A model generated the notes under the pieces. The model made no database searches, was not told the origin of the DNA, and worked only from the letters and a program-made list of their open reading frames with translations. A DNA stretch of 64,000 bases. Origin: CAJJDF01 sp965657945. GTDB lineage: Bacteria > Bacteroidota > Bacteroidia > Flavobacteriales_D > CAJJDF01. A program made the translations under genes and the position numbers. Shown here piece after piece: positions 50,868-60,198 of this stretch (the first letter of the stretch is position 1; every line of letters begins with the position of its first letter). Location of the stretch: contig CBFHPW010000001.1 of the NCBI GenBank assembly GCA_965657945.1, forward strand, positions 214,477-278,476. Direction: 5' to 3'.

Positions 50868-52631
50868 ATGAGCATGCAGGAAATAATAGGAAATAAACTA
50901 AAGGAACTTTATCCAGAGATTTCGGATAATTTAATTCAACTTCAAAAAACCAAGTCTGACTTTGAAGGAGATGTAACACTAGTAGTTTTTCCTTTGTTGA
51001 GAATTACCAAAAAAAATCCAGAAGAGTCAGGAGAAGTAATCGGGAAGTTTTTAACCCAAGAACTTGATTTTGTTCAAGGATTTAATGTAGTTAAAGGGTT
51101 TTTGAACCTAGAAATTAGCAGCTTCTATTGGCTTAATCAATTTAAGTCAATACTGGGCAACTCAAACTATGGCGTGCTTAAAAAATCGAACAAAACTTTT
51201 ATCGTTGAATATTCCTCTCCTAACACAAATAAACCTCTTCATTTGGGGCATTTACGGAATATATTTTTGGGTTTTTCTGTTGCCAATATCCTCAAAGCAA
51301 ATGGACATGAAGTAGTAAAAACTCAGATCATAAACGACAGAGGAATTCATATTTGTAAGTCTATGCTTGCCTGGCAATTATTTGGAGAAGGAGAAACACC
51401 CAATTCTTCTGGGTTGAAAGGGGATAAATTGGTTGGAAAATATTATGTAGCTTTTGATAAGAAATACAAAGAAGAAATACAAGACCTTATAGCAAAGGGA
51501 GTAGAGAAAGATCAGGCAGAAAAAGAAGCGCCAATTCTTATCCAGGCTCAAGAAATGTTGAGAAAATGGGAGGAAGGAGATACCGAAGTAGTGGAATTGT
51601 GGCAGAAGATGAACTCATGGGTTTACGATGGATTTGATGTTACTTACAACACAATGGGGGTTGATTTTGATTCCTTATATTATGAAAGTGACACGTATAT
51701 TTTAGGGAAAGATATTGTAGAAGAAGGACTATCCAAAGGACTGTTGTACAAAAAAGAGGATGGCTCAGTTTGGTGCGATCTGTCGGACGAAAAAATGGAC
51801 GACAAATTACTTTTGAGAGGAGACGGTACTTCAGTTTACATGACCCAAGATGTGGGAACGGCTGTCAAGCGATTTAAGGATTTTCCAAACACCGTTGGAA
51901 TGATCTATACAGTTGGAAATGAACAAGAGCATCATTTTAAGGTATTATTCACTATTTTAAAGAAATTGGGGTATCCTTTTGCGGATGAATGTTTTCATCT
52001 CTCATACGGAATGGTGAATCTACCAACCGGAAAAATGAAATCGAGAGAGGGAACCGTGGTGGATGCAGATGATTTGATGGCGGAAGTAATACAGGATGCC
52101 AAAGAAATTACTGAAGAAAGAGGACAAATTGAAAACCTGGGTGAAGAGCAGTTGACAAAATTATTTGAGCAAATAGGATTGGGAGGATTAAAGTACTATT
52201 TACTGAAAGTAGATCCAAAAAAATCCATGATGTTCAACCCCGAAGAATCGATAGATTTGAATGGAAATACAGGGCCATTTATTCAGTACACCTACGCAAG
52301 AACTCAGTCTATTATCAACAAAGAACAGGGAGACCTAAAATCGTTTCAGCTAGATATTGATGCCGAAAAAAGTGAAATTGATATAATTAAACATCTCTTG
52401 GACTTACCCGAAACGATAAAAGAGGCAGGAAAAACCTACAGTCCCGCGATCTTGGCAAATTACACTTATGAATTAGTGAAATTGTACAATTCGTTTTATC
52501 AATCAGTTTCTATTTTTAAAGAAGAGAATAAAGCCAAACAAAATTTACGTTTGTTGTTGACAGAGAAAGTTGCAGATACAGTTCGTTTTACGATGAGTTT
52601 GTTGGGAATTGAAGTTCCTTCAAAAATGTAA
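50868..52631 (+). CDS. argS: Arginyl-tRNA synthetase
   Basis: A 587-residue class I synthetase charging tRNA-Arg. N-terminal additional domain, then the HIGH-equivalent in SSPNTNKPLHLGHLRNIF, INDRGIHICKSMLAW, the KMSK-equivalent region GKMKSREGTVVDADDLM (as in most ArgS, the canonical KMSK is altered), and the DALR anticodon-binding domain with ILANYTYELVKLYNSFYQ. A second ATG at 50874 is an alternative start two codons in. Normal length. Confidence 0.96.
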   Translation: MSMQEIIGNKLKELYPEISDNLIQLQKTKSDFEGDVTLVVFPLLRITKKNPEESGEVIGKFLTQELDFVQGFNVVKGFLNLEISSFYWLNQFKSILGNSNYGVLKKSNKTFIVEYSSPNTNKPLHLGHLRNIFLGFSVANILKANGHEVVKTQIINDRGIHICKSMLAWQLFGEGETPNSSGLKGDKLVGKYYVAFDKKYKEEIQDLIAKGVEKDQAEKEAPILIQAQEMLRKWEEGDTEVVELWQKMNSWVYDGFDVTYNTMGVDFDSLYYESDTYILGKDIVEEGLSKGLLYKKEDGSVWCDLSDEKMDDKLLLRGDGTSVYMTQDVGTAVKRFKDFPNTVGMIYTVGNEQEHHFKVLFTILKKLGYPFADECFHLSYGMVNLPTGKMKSREGTVVDADDLMAEVIQDAKEITEERGQIENLGEEQLTKLFEQIGLGGLKYYLLKVDPKKSMMFNPEESIDLNGNTGPFIQYTYARTQSIINKEQGDLKSFQLDIDAEKSEIDIIKHLLDLPETIKEAGKTYSPAILANYTYELVKLYNSFYQSVSIFKEENKAKQNLRLLLTEKVADTVRFTMSLLGIEVPSKM

Positions 52632-52632
52632 C

Positions 52633-52640
52633 TATATTTG
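52633..52640 (+). promoter_or_regulatory. -7 promoter element for ffh
   Basis: TATATTTG matches TAnnTTTG just after the argS stop, 68 bases before the ffh ATG. It would give ffh a promoter of its own. Confidence 0.4.
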
Positions 52641-52708
52641 TGTAGAAGAAGAATTATGCCTCAAAAAGGGGATTTAAGTTAATTGAGAAAGAAAAAAATA
52701 AAAAAAGT

Positions 52709-54052
52709 ATGTTTGATAATTTATCTGATAAGTTAGAAAGAGCCTTTAAAGTATTAAAAGGGCAGGGACAAATTACCGAAATAAACGTAGCAGAAACCGT
52801 TAAGGAGATTCGTAGAGCATTGGTAGATGCTGATGTAAATTACAAAACTGCAAAAGAGTTTACTAATACTATCAAAGAGAAAGCATTAGGGCAAAACGTA
52901 TTGAGTGCCATTTCGCCAGGTCAGTTGATGATAAAAATCACCAACGAAGAGTTGACCAAATTGATGGGGAGCGAAAATGTCGAGTTAGATGTTTCGGCAA
53001 ATCCATCGATAATTCTGATGGCGGGTCTTCAAGGATCTGGAAAAACGACTCATTCAGGTAAGTTGGCCAAGTTTCTTACTGAAAAGAAAAAGAAAAAAGT
53101 ACTCCTCGTTGCTTGTGATGTCTATCGTCCGGCTGCCATCGATCAACTTCATGTTTTGGGAGATCAATTGGGAATCGAAGTGTACTCGAATAAAGAAGAA
53201 AAGAATCCAGTAAAAATTGCTGAGGCAGCCATTGCGCACGCAAAATCAAATGGACTCAACACTGTGATTGTGGATACTGCAGGGAGATTGGCAATAGATG
53301 AAAAGATGATGGGAGAAATCGCAGAAATTAAATCTGCCATTAACCCCCAGGAAATACTATTTGTGGTTGATTCCATGACTGGACAGGATGCGGTGAATAC
53401 AGCAAAGACATTCAATGAACGACTTGACTTTACCGGGGTAATTTTAACTAAATTGGATGGCGATACCAGAGGAGGAGCTGCAATTTCCATTAAGTCAGTA
53501 GTAAACAAGCCAATTAAATTTATTGGAACTGGTGAAAAAATGGAAGCACTAGATGTTTTTCATCCGAGCAGGATGGCAGACAGAATCTTGGGAATGGGAG
53601 ATGTGGTTTCTTTGGTTGAGAAAGTGCAACAACAATTTGATGAAGAGGAAGCAAAAAAGCTTCAAGCCAAAATTTCCAAAAACAAATTTGATTACAATGA
53701 CTTTTTAGGTCAGCTTCAGCAAATCAAAAAAATGGGGAACGTGAAAGATTTGATGGGAATGATTCCTGGTGTTGGGAAGCAAATTAAAGAGGCAGATATT
53801 GACGAAAATGCATTTAAAGGGATTGAAGCGATTATCTTATCCATGACCCCACACGAAAGAGAAAACCCAACATTATTGAACGGTACAAGAAAACAACGTC
53901 TTGCAAAAGGAAGTGGGCAAAGTATTCAAGAGGTGAATAAATTGATAAAACAATTTAAAGACACGAGCAAGATGATGCAAATGATGAATAATAAAAAGGG
54001 GATGATGGGAATGATGAAACAAATGAAACAATTGCAAAAAGGTAAAATGTAA
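52709..54052 (+). CDS. ffh: Signal recognition particle GTPase Ffh
   Basis: A 447-residue SRP54 homologue that binds signal sequences of nascent membrane proteins and docks with FtsY. The helical N domain is followed by the G domain: GLQGSGKTTHSGKLA (P-loop), DVYRPAAIDQL, DTAGRLAIDE, TKLDGDTRGGAA. The C-terminal M domain is methionine-rich (MMQMMNNKKGMMGMMKQMKQ) and carries the RNA-binding segment with ER-x-NP (HERENPTLLNGTRKQRLAKG). Complete. Confidence 0.97.
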   Translation: MFDNLSDKLERAFKVLKGQGQITEINVAETVKEIRRALVDADVNYKTAKEFTNTIKEKALGQNVLSAISPGQLMIKITNEELTKLMGSENVELDVSANPSIILMAGLQGSGKTTHSGKLAKFLTEKKKKKVLLVACDVYRPAAIDQLHVLGDQLGIEVYSNKEEKNPVKIAEAAIAHAKSNGLNTVIVDTAGRLAIDEKMMGEIAEIKSAINPQEILFVVDSMTGQDAVNTAKTFNERLDFTGVILTKLDGDTRGGAAISIKSVVNKPIKFIGTGEKMEALDVFHPSRMADRILGMGDVVSLVEKVQQQFDEEEAKKLQAKISKNKFDYNDFLGQLQQIKKMGNVKDLMGMIPGVGKQIKEADIDENAFKGIEAIILSMTPHERENPTLLNGTRKQRLAKGSGQSIQEVNKLIKQFKDTSKMMQMMNNKKGMMGMMKQMKQLQKGKM

Positions 54053-54133
54053 ATCAGTCGTCAGATTCGGGTCGTTAGTCGACAATTTCTTTTGACTAAT
54101 TACCTAGAACCAGCGACCAAAGACTCATATAAA

Positions 54134-55006
54134 ATGATATTAATTGACGGTAAAAAAACTTCGCTCGAGATTCAAGATGAAATCAAAGAGGAGGTGGACT
54201 ATTTAAAATCAAAAGGAAAAAAAATTCCTCATTTAGCGGCTGTACTAGTAGGTAACAACGGGGCTAGTAAGACCTATGTAAACGCAAAAGTAATTGCTTG
54301 TGAACGAGTAGGGTTTGAAAGTACCTTGGTTCGATTGCCCGATACGATTTCAGAAGCAGAATTGCTGCATAAAATTGATAAGTTAAATCACAATCCGGAG
54401 ATAGACGGTTTTATCGTTCAATTACCTCTGCCTGATCATATTAGCGAGAAAAAAGTAACACAAGCAATTGACCCCAAAAAAGACGTGGATGGGTTTCATC
54501 CCGAAAATATTGGTAGAACAGCTTTAAACCTACCTGCATTTTTACCCGCAACACCATTTGGAATTTTACAACTGCTAGAAAGATACAACATCGAAACTTC
54601 GGGAAAACATTGTGTAGTGGTAGGAAGAAGTAATATTGTGGGAGCACCAATTAGTATCATGATGGGAAGAAACTCTTATCCGGGAAACAGTACGGTTACA
54701 TTGACACACAGTAGAACTGTCAACTTAAAGGAACTTACCTTAATGGCAGATATCTTAATTGTAGCTCTCGGAAAACCTGAGTTTGTTACAGCAGATATGG
54801 TAAAGGATAATGCAGTGGTGATTGATGTAGGAATTACACGAATTGCAGATAAGTCTAAAAAATCAGGCTACTGCCTAAAAGGTGATGTTAAATTTGACGA
54901 AGTTTCTGAAAAATGTTCTTTCATTACTCCCGTTCCAGGTGGAGTAGGACCAATGACAATTGCCTCATTATTAAAAAACACTTTATTAGCTTCTAAAAGA
55001 AAATAA
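54134..55006 (+). CDS. folD: Bifunctional methylene-THF dehydrogenase / cyclohydrolase
   Basis: About 290 residues from the ATG at 54134; an upstream TTG at 54092 would add 14 residues not seen in the family. FolD interconverts methylene-, methenyl- and formyl-THF. Diagnostic segments: ASKTYVNAKVIACERVGF (catalytic Lys), DGFIVQLPLPDHI, PKKDVDGFHPENIGR, VVGRSNIVGAPISIMM and TPVPGGVGPMTIASLLKNT. The lipoprotein gene follows after two bases, so they share a transcript. Confidence 0.96.
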   Translation: MILIDGKKTSLEIQDEIKEEVDYLKSKGKKIPHLAAVLVGNNGASKTYVNAKVIACERVGFESTLVRLPDTISEAELLHKIDKLNHNPEIDGFIVQLPLPDHISEKKVTQAIDPKKDVDGFHPENIGRTALNLPAFLPATPFGILQLLERYNIETSGKHCVVVGRSNIVGAPISIMMGRNSYPGNSTVTLTHSRTVNLKELTLMADILIVALGKPEFVTADMVKDNAVVIDVGITRIADKSKKSGYCLKGDVKFDEVSEKCSFITPVPGGVGPMTIASLLKNTLLASKRK

Positions 55007-55008
55007 TT

Positions 55009-55608
55009 ATGAAATGTTTACTTCGTCTGTTTGTTGTAACAGTAGTTCTTGCCTCGTTTGCTAATTGTTCACCCAATTCTGCTAGCAACTCTAATCCTGA
55101 GTTAATGTCGACTTTTGAAAAAGATCTTGATGTTTATTTTGGATACATGAACGACAGAGATTATGCCAATATGCTTTCCATGACAAATCCTCGTTTATTT
55201 GAGGTTGTTCCGAGAGAGACAATGGTGAATATGTTCAAGTCTCTGTACGAATCTGGCCTTGAAATGAAGGTAGAGGATATTTCCCCTGTTTCTTTGTCAC
55301 AAATTGTAAAAGATGGAGACGATGCCTATTGTCAAATTAAGTATGAAGGTCAATTAACCATGACTTTGTCCCAAACATTAATGGCAAATATAGAAATGTT
55401 TAAGACAGAACTGTACAAATCATATAACCAAGAAGATGTAAAAATAGTGGTAGAAAAAAATCAAATAATTATTGATTCGGAAAAAGAAATTATTGCCATG
55501 TCGGCTGATAATCAAAAGACTTGGACTTATTTTGAACTTCAAGAAGGTCAAGATGAGATGTTGAGTAAACTAATTCCACAAAGCGTATTAAATAAAATTA
55601 ACCAATAA
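55009..55608 (+). CDS. Hypothetical lipoprotein
   Basis: A 199-residue protein with a lipoprotein signal peptide (LFVVTVVLASFANC, Cys at residue 20). The mature part is mixed alpha/beta with no motif I recognise (YFGYMNDRDYANMLSMTNP, VEDISPVSLSQIV, KIVVEKNQIIIDSEKEI). Its size and pattern resemble the NTF2-like extracytoplasmic proteins found in many Bacteroidota, which is only a guess. It lies between folD and tag with almost no gaps, so it is part of that operon. Confidence 0.75.
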   Translation: MKCLLRLFVVTVVLASFANCSPNSASNSNPELMSTFEKDLDVYFGYMNDRDYANMLSMTNPRLFEVVPRETMVNMFKSLYESGLEMKVEDISPVSLSQIVKDGDDAYCQIKYEGQLTMTLSQTLMANIEMFKTELYKSYNQEDVKIVVEKNQIIIDSEKEIIAMSADNQKTWTYFELQEGQDEMLSKLIPQSVLNKINQ

Positions 55609-55613
55609 GTTGT

Positions 55614-56192
55614 ATGAACAGGTGCTCATGGTGTGGAAGAGACCCCTTGTATGTCCGTTACCATGACAAGCACTGGGGAGTTCCAGTTTTTGATGATCAA
55701 GAGTTATTTGCCCAGTTACTATTAGAAGGTGCCCAAGCCGGACTCAGTTGGATAACCATTCTCAAAAAAAAGGAAGGTTACTACCGAGCTTTTGATGGGT
55801 TGAACCCAGAAATTATCGCCCAATATAAGGAAACAAAGATTCGAGAATTATTGTTGGATTCAGGAATTGTTCGAAACAGACTAAAAATTAGGGCAGCAGT
55901 AACCAATGCTCAAGCTTACCTCAAGTTACAAGAGGAAGAAGGAAGTTTTTCGAGGTTTGTTTGGAGTTTTGTAAATTACAAAGTGATCATCCACAATCTG
56001 ACAACTCATGCTACGGCAATTTCTACTTCTTCAGAATCCGATGCCATGAGCAAGGAACTGAAAAAAAAGGGGTTCAAATTCGTTGGATCTACTATTTGCT
56101 ATGCATTTATGCAGGCCGTGGGAATGGTAAACGATCATGTTACGGATTGTTTTCGTTACGAAGAAGTAAAGAAATTACAAACCCAAGATTGA
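55614..56192 (+). CDS. tag: DNA-3-methyladenine glycosylase I
   Basis: A 192-residue base-excision glycosylase removing 3-methyladenine. The Tag family features are clear: zinc ligands at both ends (CSWCGRDPLYVRYHDKHWG with Cys and His, and VNDHVTDCFRY with His and Cys), and the catalytic-core segment LLLEGAQAGLSWITILKKKE. Normal length (E. coli Tag 187). Five bases after the lipoprotein stop, so likely co-transcribed. Confidence 0.95.
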   Translation: MNRCSWCGRDPLYVRYHDKHWGVPVFDDQELFAQLLLEGAQAGLSWITILKKKEGYYRAFDGLNPEIIAQYKETKIRELLLDSGIVRNRLKIRAAVTNAQAYLKLQEEEGSFSRFVWSFVNYKVIIHNLTTHATAISTSSESDAMSKELKKKGFKFVGSTICYAFMQAVGMVNDHVTDCFRYEEVKKLQTQD

Positions 56193-56231
56193 CCTTAGGC
56201 AATAGAATCTTTTAAAAAGAAATATGACAGA

Positions 56232-57155
56232 ATGAACAAGTTTGAAGTAACAATATTGGGAAGCGGAAGTGCTTTGCCTACCCTGAAAAAAAGACCCACT
56301 TCTCAGTTAGTTCATTATTCTAACAAGTATTTTTTGATAGATTGTGGGGAGGGAACACAAGTTCAATTGAGAAGAGCAAAGGTTAGTTTCTTAAAAATAA
56401 GTCATATTTTTATTTCTCATCTTCACGGTGATCATTACTTCGGGTTGGTTGGCTTAATTTCTTCTATGCATCTATTAGGAAGAGTTGCAGATTTGCACAT
56501 TTATGCTCCCTCAGAATTAGAGGAAATCATAAACATTCAGCTCAGAGCATCCTACACCCAGTTACGTTATAAGTTAGTGTTTCACGAATTGTCAAGTAAA
56601 GATTCTGAGAAAATCTTTGAAGACAAGAATTTGGAAGTCCACACAATTCCTTTGAAACATAAAATTCTGACAAATGGTTTTTTGATAAAGGAAAAACCGC
56701 GTCCGAGAAAGGCAAAACCCGAAAAGCTCAAGTTTTATGAGGTTCCTCATTACAAAATTGAGGGAATAAAGATGGGAGACGATTTTAAGACTTCGTCTGG
56801 TGAAATCATTCCGAATGAAACATTTACTTTTCCGCCAGAAAAAGCAAGAAGCTACGCTTTTTGTTCTGATACTGCTTACCGAGAAAAAATTATCCCAATT
56901 ATAGAGCAAGTTAACTTGTTGTACCACGAAGCTACTTTTTTAGAAAAAGAACAAGCCTTAGCAAAGAAAACATTTCATTCGACAGTGAAACAAGCTGCTT
57001 TGATTGCAAATAAAGCCAAGGTAAATAAATTATTGATTGGGCATTTTTCTGCCCGCTATTCCGAAGAGGACTATCCTGCTTTTTTGAATCAAGCAAGGGA
57101 AGAGTTTGAACATGTGGAAATAGCTGAAGAACAAGTTACATACGTAGTTACATAA
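56232..57155 (+). CDS. rnz: Ribonuclease Z
   Basis: A 307-residue metallo-beta-lactamase-fold endonuclease that trims tRNA 3' ends. The metal motif HxHxDH is in FISHLHGDHYFGL; GSALPTLKKRPTSQ at the start and DTAYREKIIPIIEQ, LYHEATF and GHFSARY further on are typical. The basic insertion EKPRPRKAKPEKLKF corresponds to the flexible arm that grips tRNA. Complete. Follows tag by ~40 bases and ends at a terminator. Confidence 0.95.
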   Translation: MNKFEVTILGSGSALPTLKKRPTSQLVHYSNKYFLIDCGEGTQVQLRRAKVSFLKISHIFISHLHGDHYFGLVGLISSMHLLGRVADLHIYAPSELEEIINIQLRASYTQLRYKLVFHELSSKDSEKIFEDKNLEVHTIPLKHKILTNGFLIKEKPRPRKAKPEKLKFYEVPHYKIEGIKMGDDFKTSSGEIIPNETFTFPPEKARSYAFCSDTAYREKIIPIIEQVNLLYHEATFLEKEQALAKKTFHSTVKQAALIANKAKVNKLLIGHFSARYSEEDYPAFLNQAREEFEHVEIAEEQVTYVVT

Positions 57156-57156
57156 A

Positions 57157-57189
57157 AAAACACCTAAGCTGCCAGTTTAGGTGTTTTGT
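57157..57189. terminator. Terminator between rnz and ppa
   Basis: AAAACACCTAA and TTTAGGTGTTTT pair over 11 positions with an eight-base loop, flanked by A-run and T-run; can serve both convergent genes. Confidence 0.85.
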
Positions 57190-57212
57190 CAGTAGTATTT
57201 GCTAAAAGTAGG

Positions 57213-57761
57213 CTATATGTTTTCAACGTACTCTTTGTAGTCTTCCATGCTTTTTTCAATGATTTTTCTCGCAGTAGCTGCGTCCTGAAACTCTTCTACC
57301 TGTACTTCTTTATTTTCTAATTTTTTGTAATCTTCAAAGAAGTTACGCAATTCTTTAATCCAGTGAGCAGGAAGATCCGAAATGTCGTTCATGTGATTCA
57401 CACTCATATCATGCTCTGCAACGGCAATAATTTTATCGTCCATTTCACCTCCATCAATCATTCTCATAACACCAATAACCTTAGCAGAAACAATACACAT
57501 AGGAACAACGTCTATCTGGCTTAAAATCATGATATCCAACGGATCTTTGTCATCACAATACGTTTGTGGAATAAATCCATAATTAGCTGGGTAATGCATA
57601 GAAGAGAAAATTACTCTATCCATCAATAACATTCCTGATTCTTTATCTAACTCGTACTTTGCTCTTGTATTTTTGGGAATTTCTATAATTCCATTTACCA
57701 CGGCTGGAGTTTCTTTTCCTATTGCCACCTTATGCCATGGGTTTGTTTTGTCTATTGCCAT
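57213..57761 (-). CDS. ppa: Inorganic pyrophosphatase (family I)
   Basis: A 182-residue soluble pyrophosphatase. Active-site segments: KYELDKESGMLLMDRV, HYPANYGFIPQTYCDDKDPLDIMIL (Asp cluster binding metals) and the later VIGVMRMIDGGEMDDKIIAV. The family's usual length is ~175-185. Seven bases after the malic enzyme stop, so it is in the maeB transcript. Confidence 0.96.
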   Translation of the reverse strand: MAIDKTNPWHKVAIGKETPAVVNGIIEIPKNTRAKYELDKESGMLLMDRVIFSSMHYPANYGFIPQTYCDDKDPLDIMILSQIDVVPMCIVSAKVIGVMRMIDGGEMDDKIIAVAEHDMSVNHMNDISDLPAHWIKELRNFFEDYKKLENKEVQVEEFQDAATARKIIEKSMEDYKEYVENI

Positions 57762-57767
57762 TTTCTA

Positions 57768-60050
57768 TTATTTCTCTAATTTTTCTTTGTTTTGTGCGTC
57801 CACTACTGCCAATGCAGTCATGTTTACGATTTCATCTACACTTGCACCCAGTTGTAAAATATGTGCTGGTTTTGTCAGTCCCATAATCACTGGACCTATT
57901 GAGTCTATTCCGTTTAGTTCTTTCAGTAGTTTGTAATTGATATTTGCAGAATCAAGATTAGGAAATATCAATCCGTTTACATTTTTTCCAACCAATTTAG
58001 AGAAAGGAAACTTTTCTTTTAACATTTCCGGGTTCAAGGCAAAGTCCGCTTGAATTTCACCATCAATCACTAAATCAGGACAGCATTCGTGCAGTATGGC
58101 AATAGCCTCCTTTACTTTTCTTGATGTGTGATTATCTGCCGAACCAAAGTTCGAATAAGACAACATAGCTAGGGCAGGAGTAATCCCAAACATTTTCACA
58201 ACAGTGGCAGTCATTTCTGCGATAAGCGCTAAATCTTTCCCTGTAGGGTTAGGTGTAATTGCTGTATCGGAAAGAAACATGGGACCTCTTTTGGTTAGCA
58301 TTACATTTGTTGAGGATATTTTATCTACTCCTTCTACTTTTGGTATGATTTCTATCAAAGGTTTCAAAACAGTAGAATACTTTCTGGCATAACCCGAGAT
58401 AAAAGCATCAGCATCTCCTTCGTTGAGCATCATGGTAGCAAAGTAATTTCTTTCTCTCATTATTTTATCTGCATCAAACATGGTTACCCCTTTTCTTTGA
58501 CGCAATTCCCAGTATTTTTCTGCAAAAATTCTTTTTCTTTTTCTCTCTTTGTATGATTTAGGATCAATGATTTCAATTTTACTGTCAAAACCAATTTCAT
58601 CCATCAGTTCTTCGATCGTCTCTTTGTCTCCCAACAAAATTGGAATCGCAATCCCTTCTTCATACACAACCTGAGCAGCTTTCAATACATCTAAATGATC
58701 GGCTTCTGCGAACACTACTCGTTTTGGTTGAGCCTTTGCTCGATTATGCAACAAACGAACAATTTTGTTTCCAGTTCCCAATCTGTCTTCCAAATCATGC
58801 TTGTACTTTTCCCAATTTGTAATGGGCTGCAACGCCACTCCGCTTTCCATAGCTGCTTTTGCCACGGCAGGAGGTATTTCAGAAATTAATCGCTGATCAA
58901 ATGGTTTCGGTATGATGTAGTCTTTTCCGAATGAAATATTTACTTCATTGTAGGTGATATTTACTTGCTCCGGTACGGATTCTTTCGCCAAATCAGCCAA
59001 AGCATGCACTGCTGCCATCTTCATTGCCTCATTAATTTTAGTGGCTCTTACGTCAAGTGCACCTCTAAATATAAAAGGGAAACCAAGAACATTATTTACC
59101 TGATTCGGATAGTCAGATCTACCCGTTGCCATGATAATGTCATCTCTCGTTTTAATTGCTAAGTCATATTCAATTTCAGGTTCGGGGTTTGCCATTGCAA
59201 ATACAATGGGATTATTGGCCATGGACTTTAGCATTTCAGGAGAAACAATATTTCCTTTCGAAAGCCCAACGAATACATCCGAATTTTTCATCGCATCTTC
59301 CAACGTATGCATGTCTTCCCTGTCTGTTGCGAATTCAGCTTTTTGTGAAGTTAAGTTCTTTCTGCTTTTTTGGATAACACCTTTGCTATCACACATGACG
59401 ATGTTTTCCTTTTTTGCTCCAAGAGAAATATACAATCTTGTACAGGATATTGCTGCAGCTCCCGCTCCGTTTACCACAATTTTCACTTTGGCAATATCTT
59501 TTTTTGCGATTTCAATGGCATTTTTTAAGGCCGCAGTAGAAATAATTGCTGTACCGTGCTGGTCATCATGCATCACAGGAATATCTAGTTCCTCAACCAG
59601 TCTTCTTTCTATTTCAAAAGCTTCAGGAGCTTTAATGTCTTCCAGGTTTATACCACCAAAAGTAGGGGCAATACGTTTCACAGTTTCCACAAATTCATCT
59701 ACGTTTTCTGTGTCTACTTCGATGTCAAAAACGTCAATATCTGCAAATATTTTAAACAGCACTCCCTTTCCTTCCATCACAGGTTTGGAGGCCTCAGGGC
59801 CAATATTTCCTAGTCCCAATACAGCTGTACCGTTTGAGATAACCGCTACGAGGTTACCTTTTGAGGTGTATTTATATACATCGTCTTTATTTTCTGCTAT
59901 TTCCAAACAAGGTTGCGCTACTCCTGGCGAGTAGGCGAGAGATAAATCTCTTTGAGATGAATACTTTTTTGTTGGTACTACCTCGATTTTTCCTGGTTTG
60001 GGATGGCTATGATATTTGAGTGCTTCGCTCTTTTTTCTTTTACTATTCAT
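57768..60050 (-). CDS. maeB: NADP-dependent malic enzyme with C-terminal phosphotransacetylase domain
   Basis: A 760-residue MaeB-type enzyme converting malate to pyruvate and CO2. The catalytic half (~1-425) has SLAYSPGVAQPCLEI, GKGVLFKIFADIDVFDIEVD, VMHDDQHGTAIIS and the NAD(P)-binding VVNGAGAAAISC; the C-terminal half (~430-760) is a phosphotransacetylase-like regulatory domain (RVVFAEADHLDVLKAA, FADEN-equivalent region, ALAMLSYSNFGS). In E. coli MaeB the PTA part senses acetyl-CoA rather than catalysing. The full length equals E. coli MaeB (759). First gene of a pair with ppa. Confidence 0.95.
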   Translation of the reverse strand: MNSKRKKSEALKYHSHPKPGKIEVVPTKKYSSQRDLSLAYSPGVAQPCLEIAENKDDVYKYTSKGNLVAVISNGTAVLGLGNIGPEASKPVMEGKGVLFKIFADIDVFDIEVDTENVDEFVETVKRIAPTFGGINLEDIKAPEAFEIERRLVEELDIPVMHDDQHGTAIISTAALKNAIEIAKKDIAKVKIVVNGAGAAAISCTRLYISLGAKKENIVMCDSKGVIQKSRKNLTSQKAEFATDREDMHTLEDAMKNSDVFVGLSKGNIVSPEMLKSMANNPIVFAMANPEPEIEYDLAIKTRDDIIMATGRSDYPNQVNNVLGFPFIFRGALDVRATKINEAMKMAAVHALADLAKESVPEQVNITYNEVNISFGKDYIIPKPFDQRLISEIPPAVAKAAMESGVALQPITNWEKYKHDLEDRLGTGNKIVRLLHNRAKAQPKRVVFAEADHLDVLKAAQVVYEEGIAIPILLGDKETIEELMDEIGFDSKIEIIDPKSYKERKRKRIFAEKYWELRQRKGVTMFDADKIMRERNYFATMMLNEGDADAFISGYARKYSTVLKPLIEIIPKVEGVDKISSTNVMLTKRGPMFLSDTAITPNPTGKDLALIAEMTATVVKMFGITPALAMLSYSNFGSADNHTSRKVKEAIAILHECCPDLVIDGEIQADFALNPEMLKEKFPFSKLVGKNVNGLIFPNLDSANINYKLLKELNGIDSIGPVIMGLTKPAHILQLGASVDEIVNMTALAVVDAQNKEKLEK

Positions 60051-60068
60051 AGGTTAGTTTTAACCTTG

Positions 60069-60076
60069 CAAAGATA
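60069..60076 (-). promoter_or_regulatory. -7 promoter element for maeB-ppa
   Basis: On the minus strand TATCTTTG matches TAnnTTTG, 18 bases before the ATG, with a TTG 23 bases further upstream. Confidence 0.6.
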
Positions 60077-60198
60077 GATTAATATCAAGAGAAATGAAAC
60101 AATTAGGGTCAGTTCCTAGTCCTTTGCTGGCTATTTTGTTAAAAAAACAAGACAGTTTGTGAGCCTTTGTTTTGAATTGATTTTTTTTGGATTCAAGC

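Noticed and set aside
59131..59934. A 267-residue plus-strand ORF opposite maeB
   Set aside because: Long, but it is serine/phenylalanine-rich in the way antisense frames of AT-rich genes are; maeB in this region matches its family throughout.
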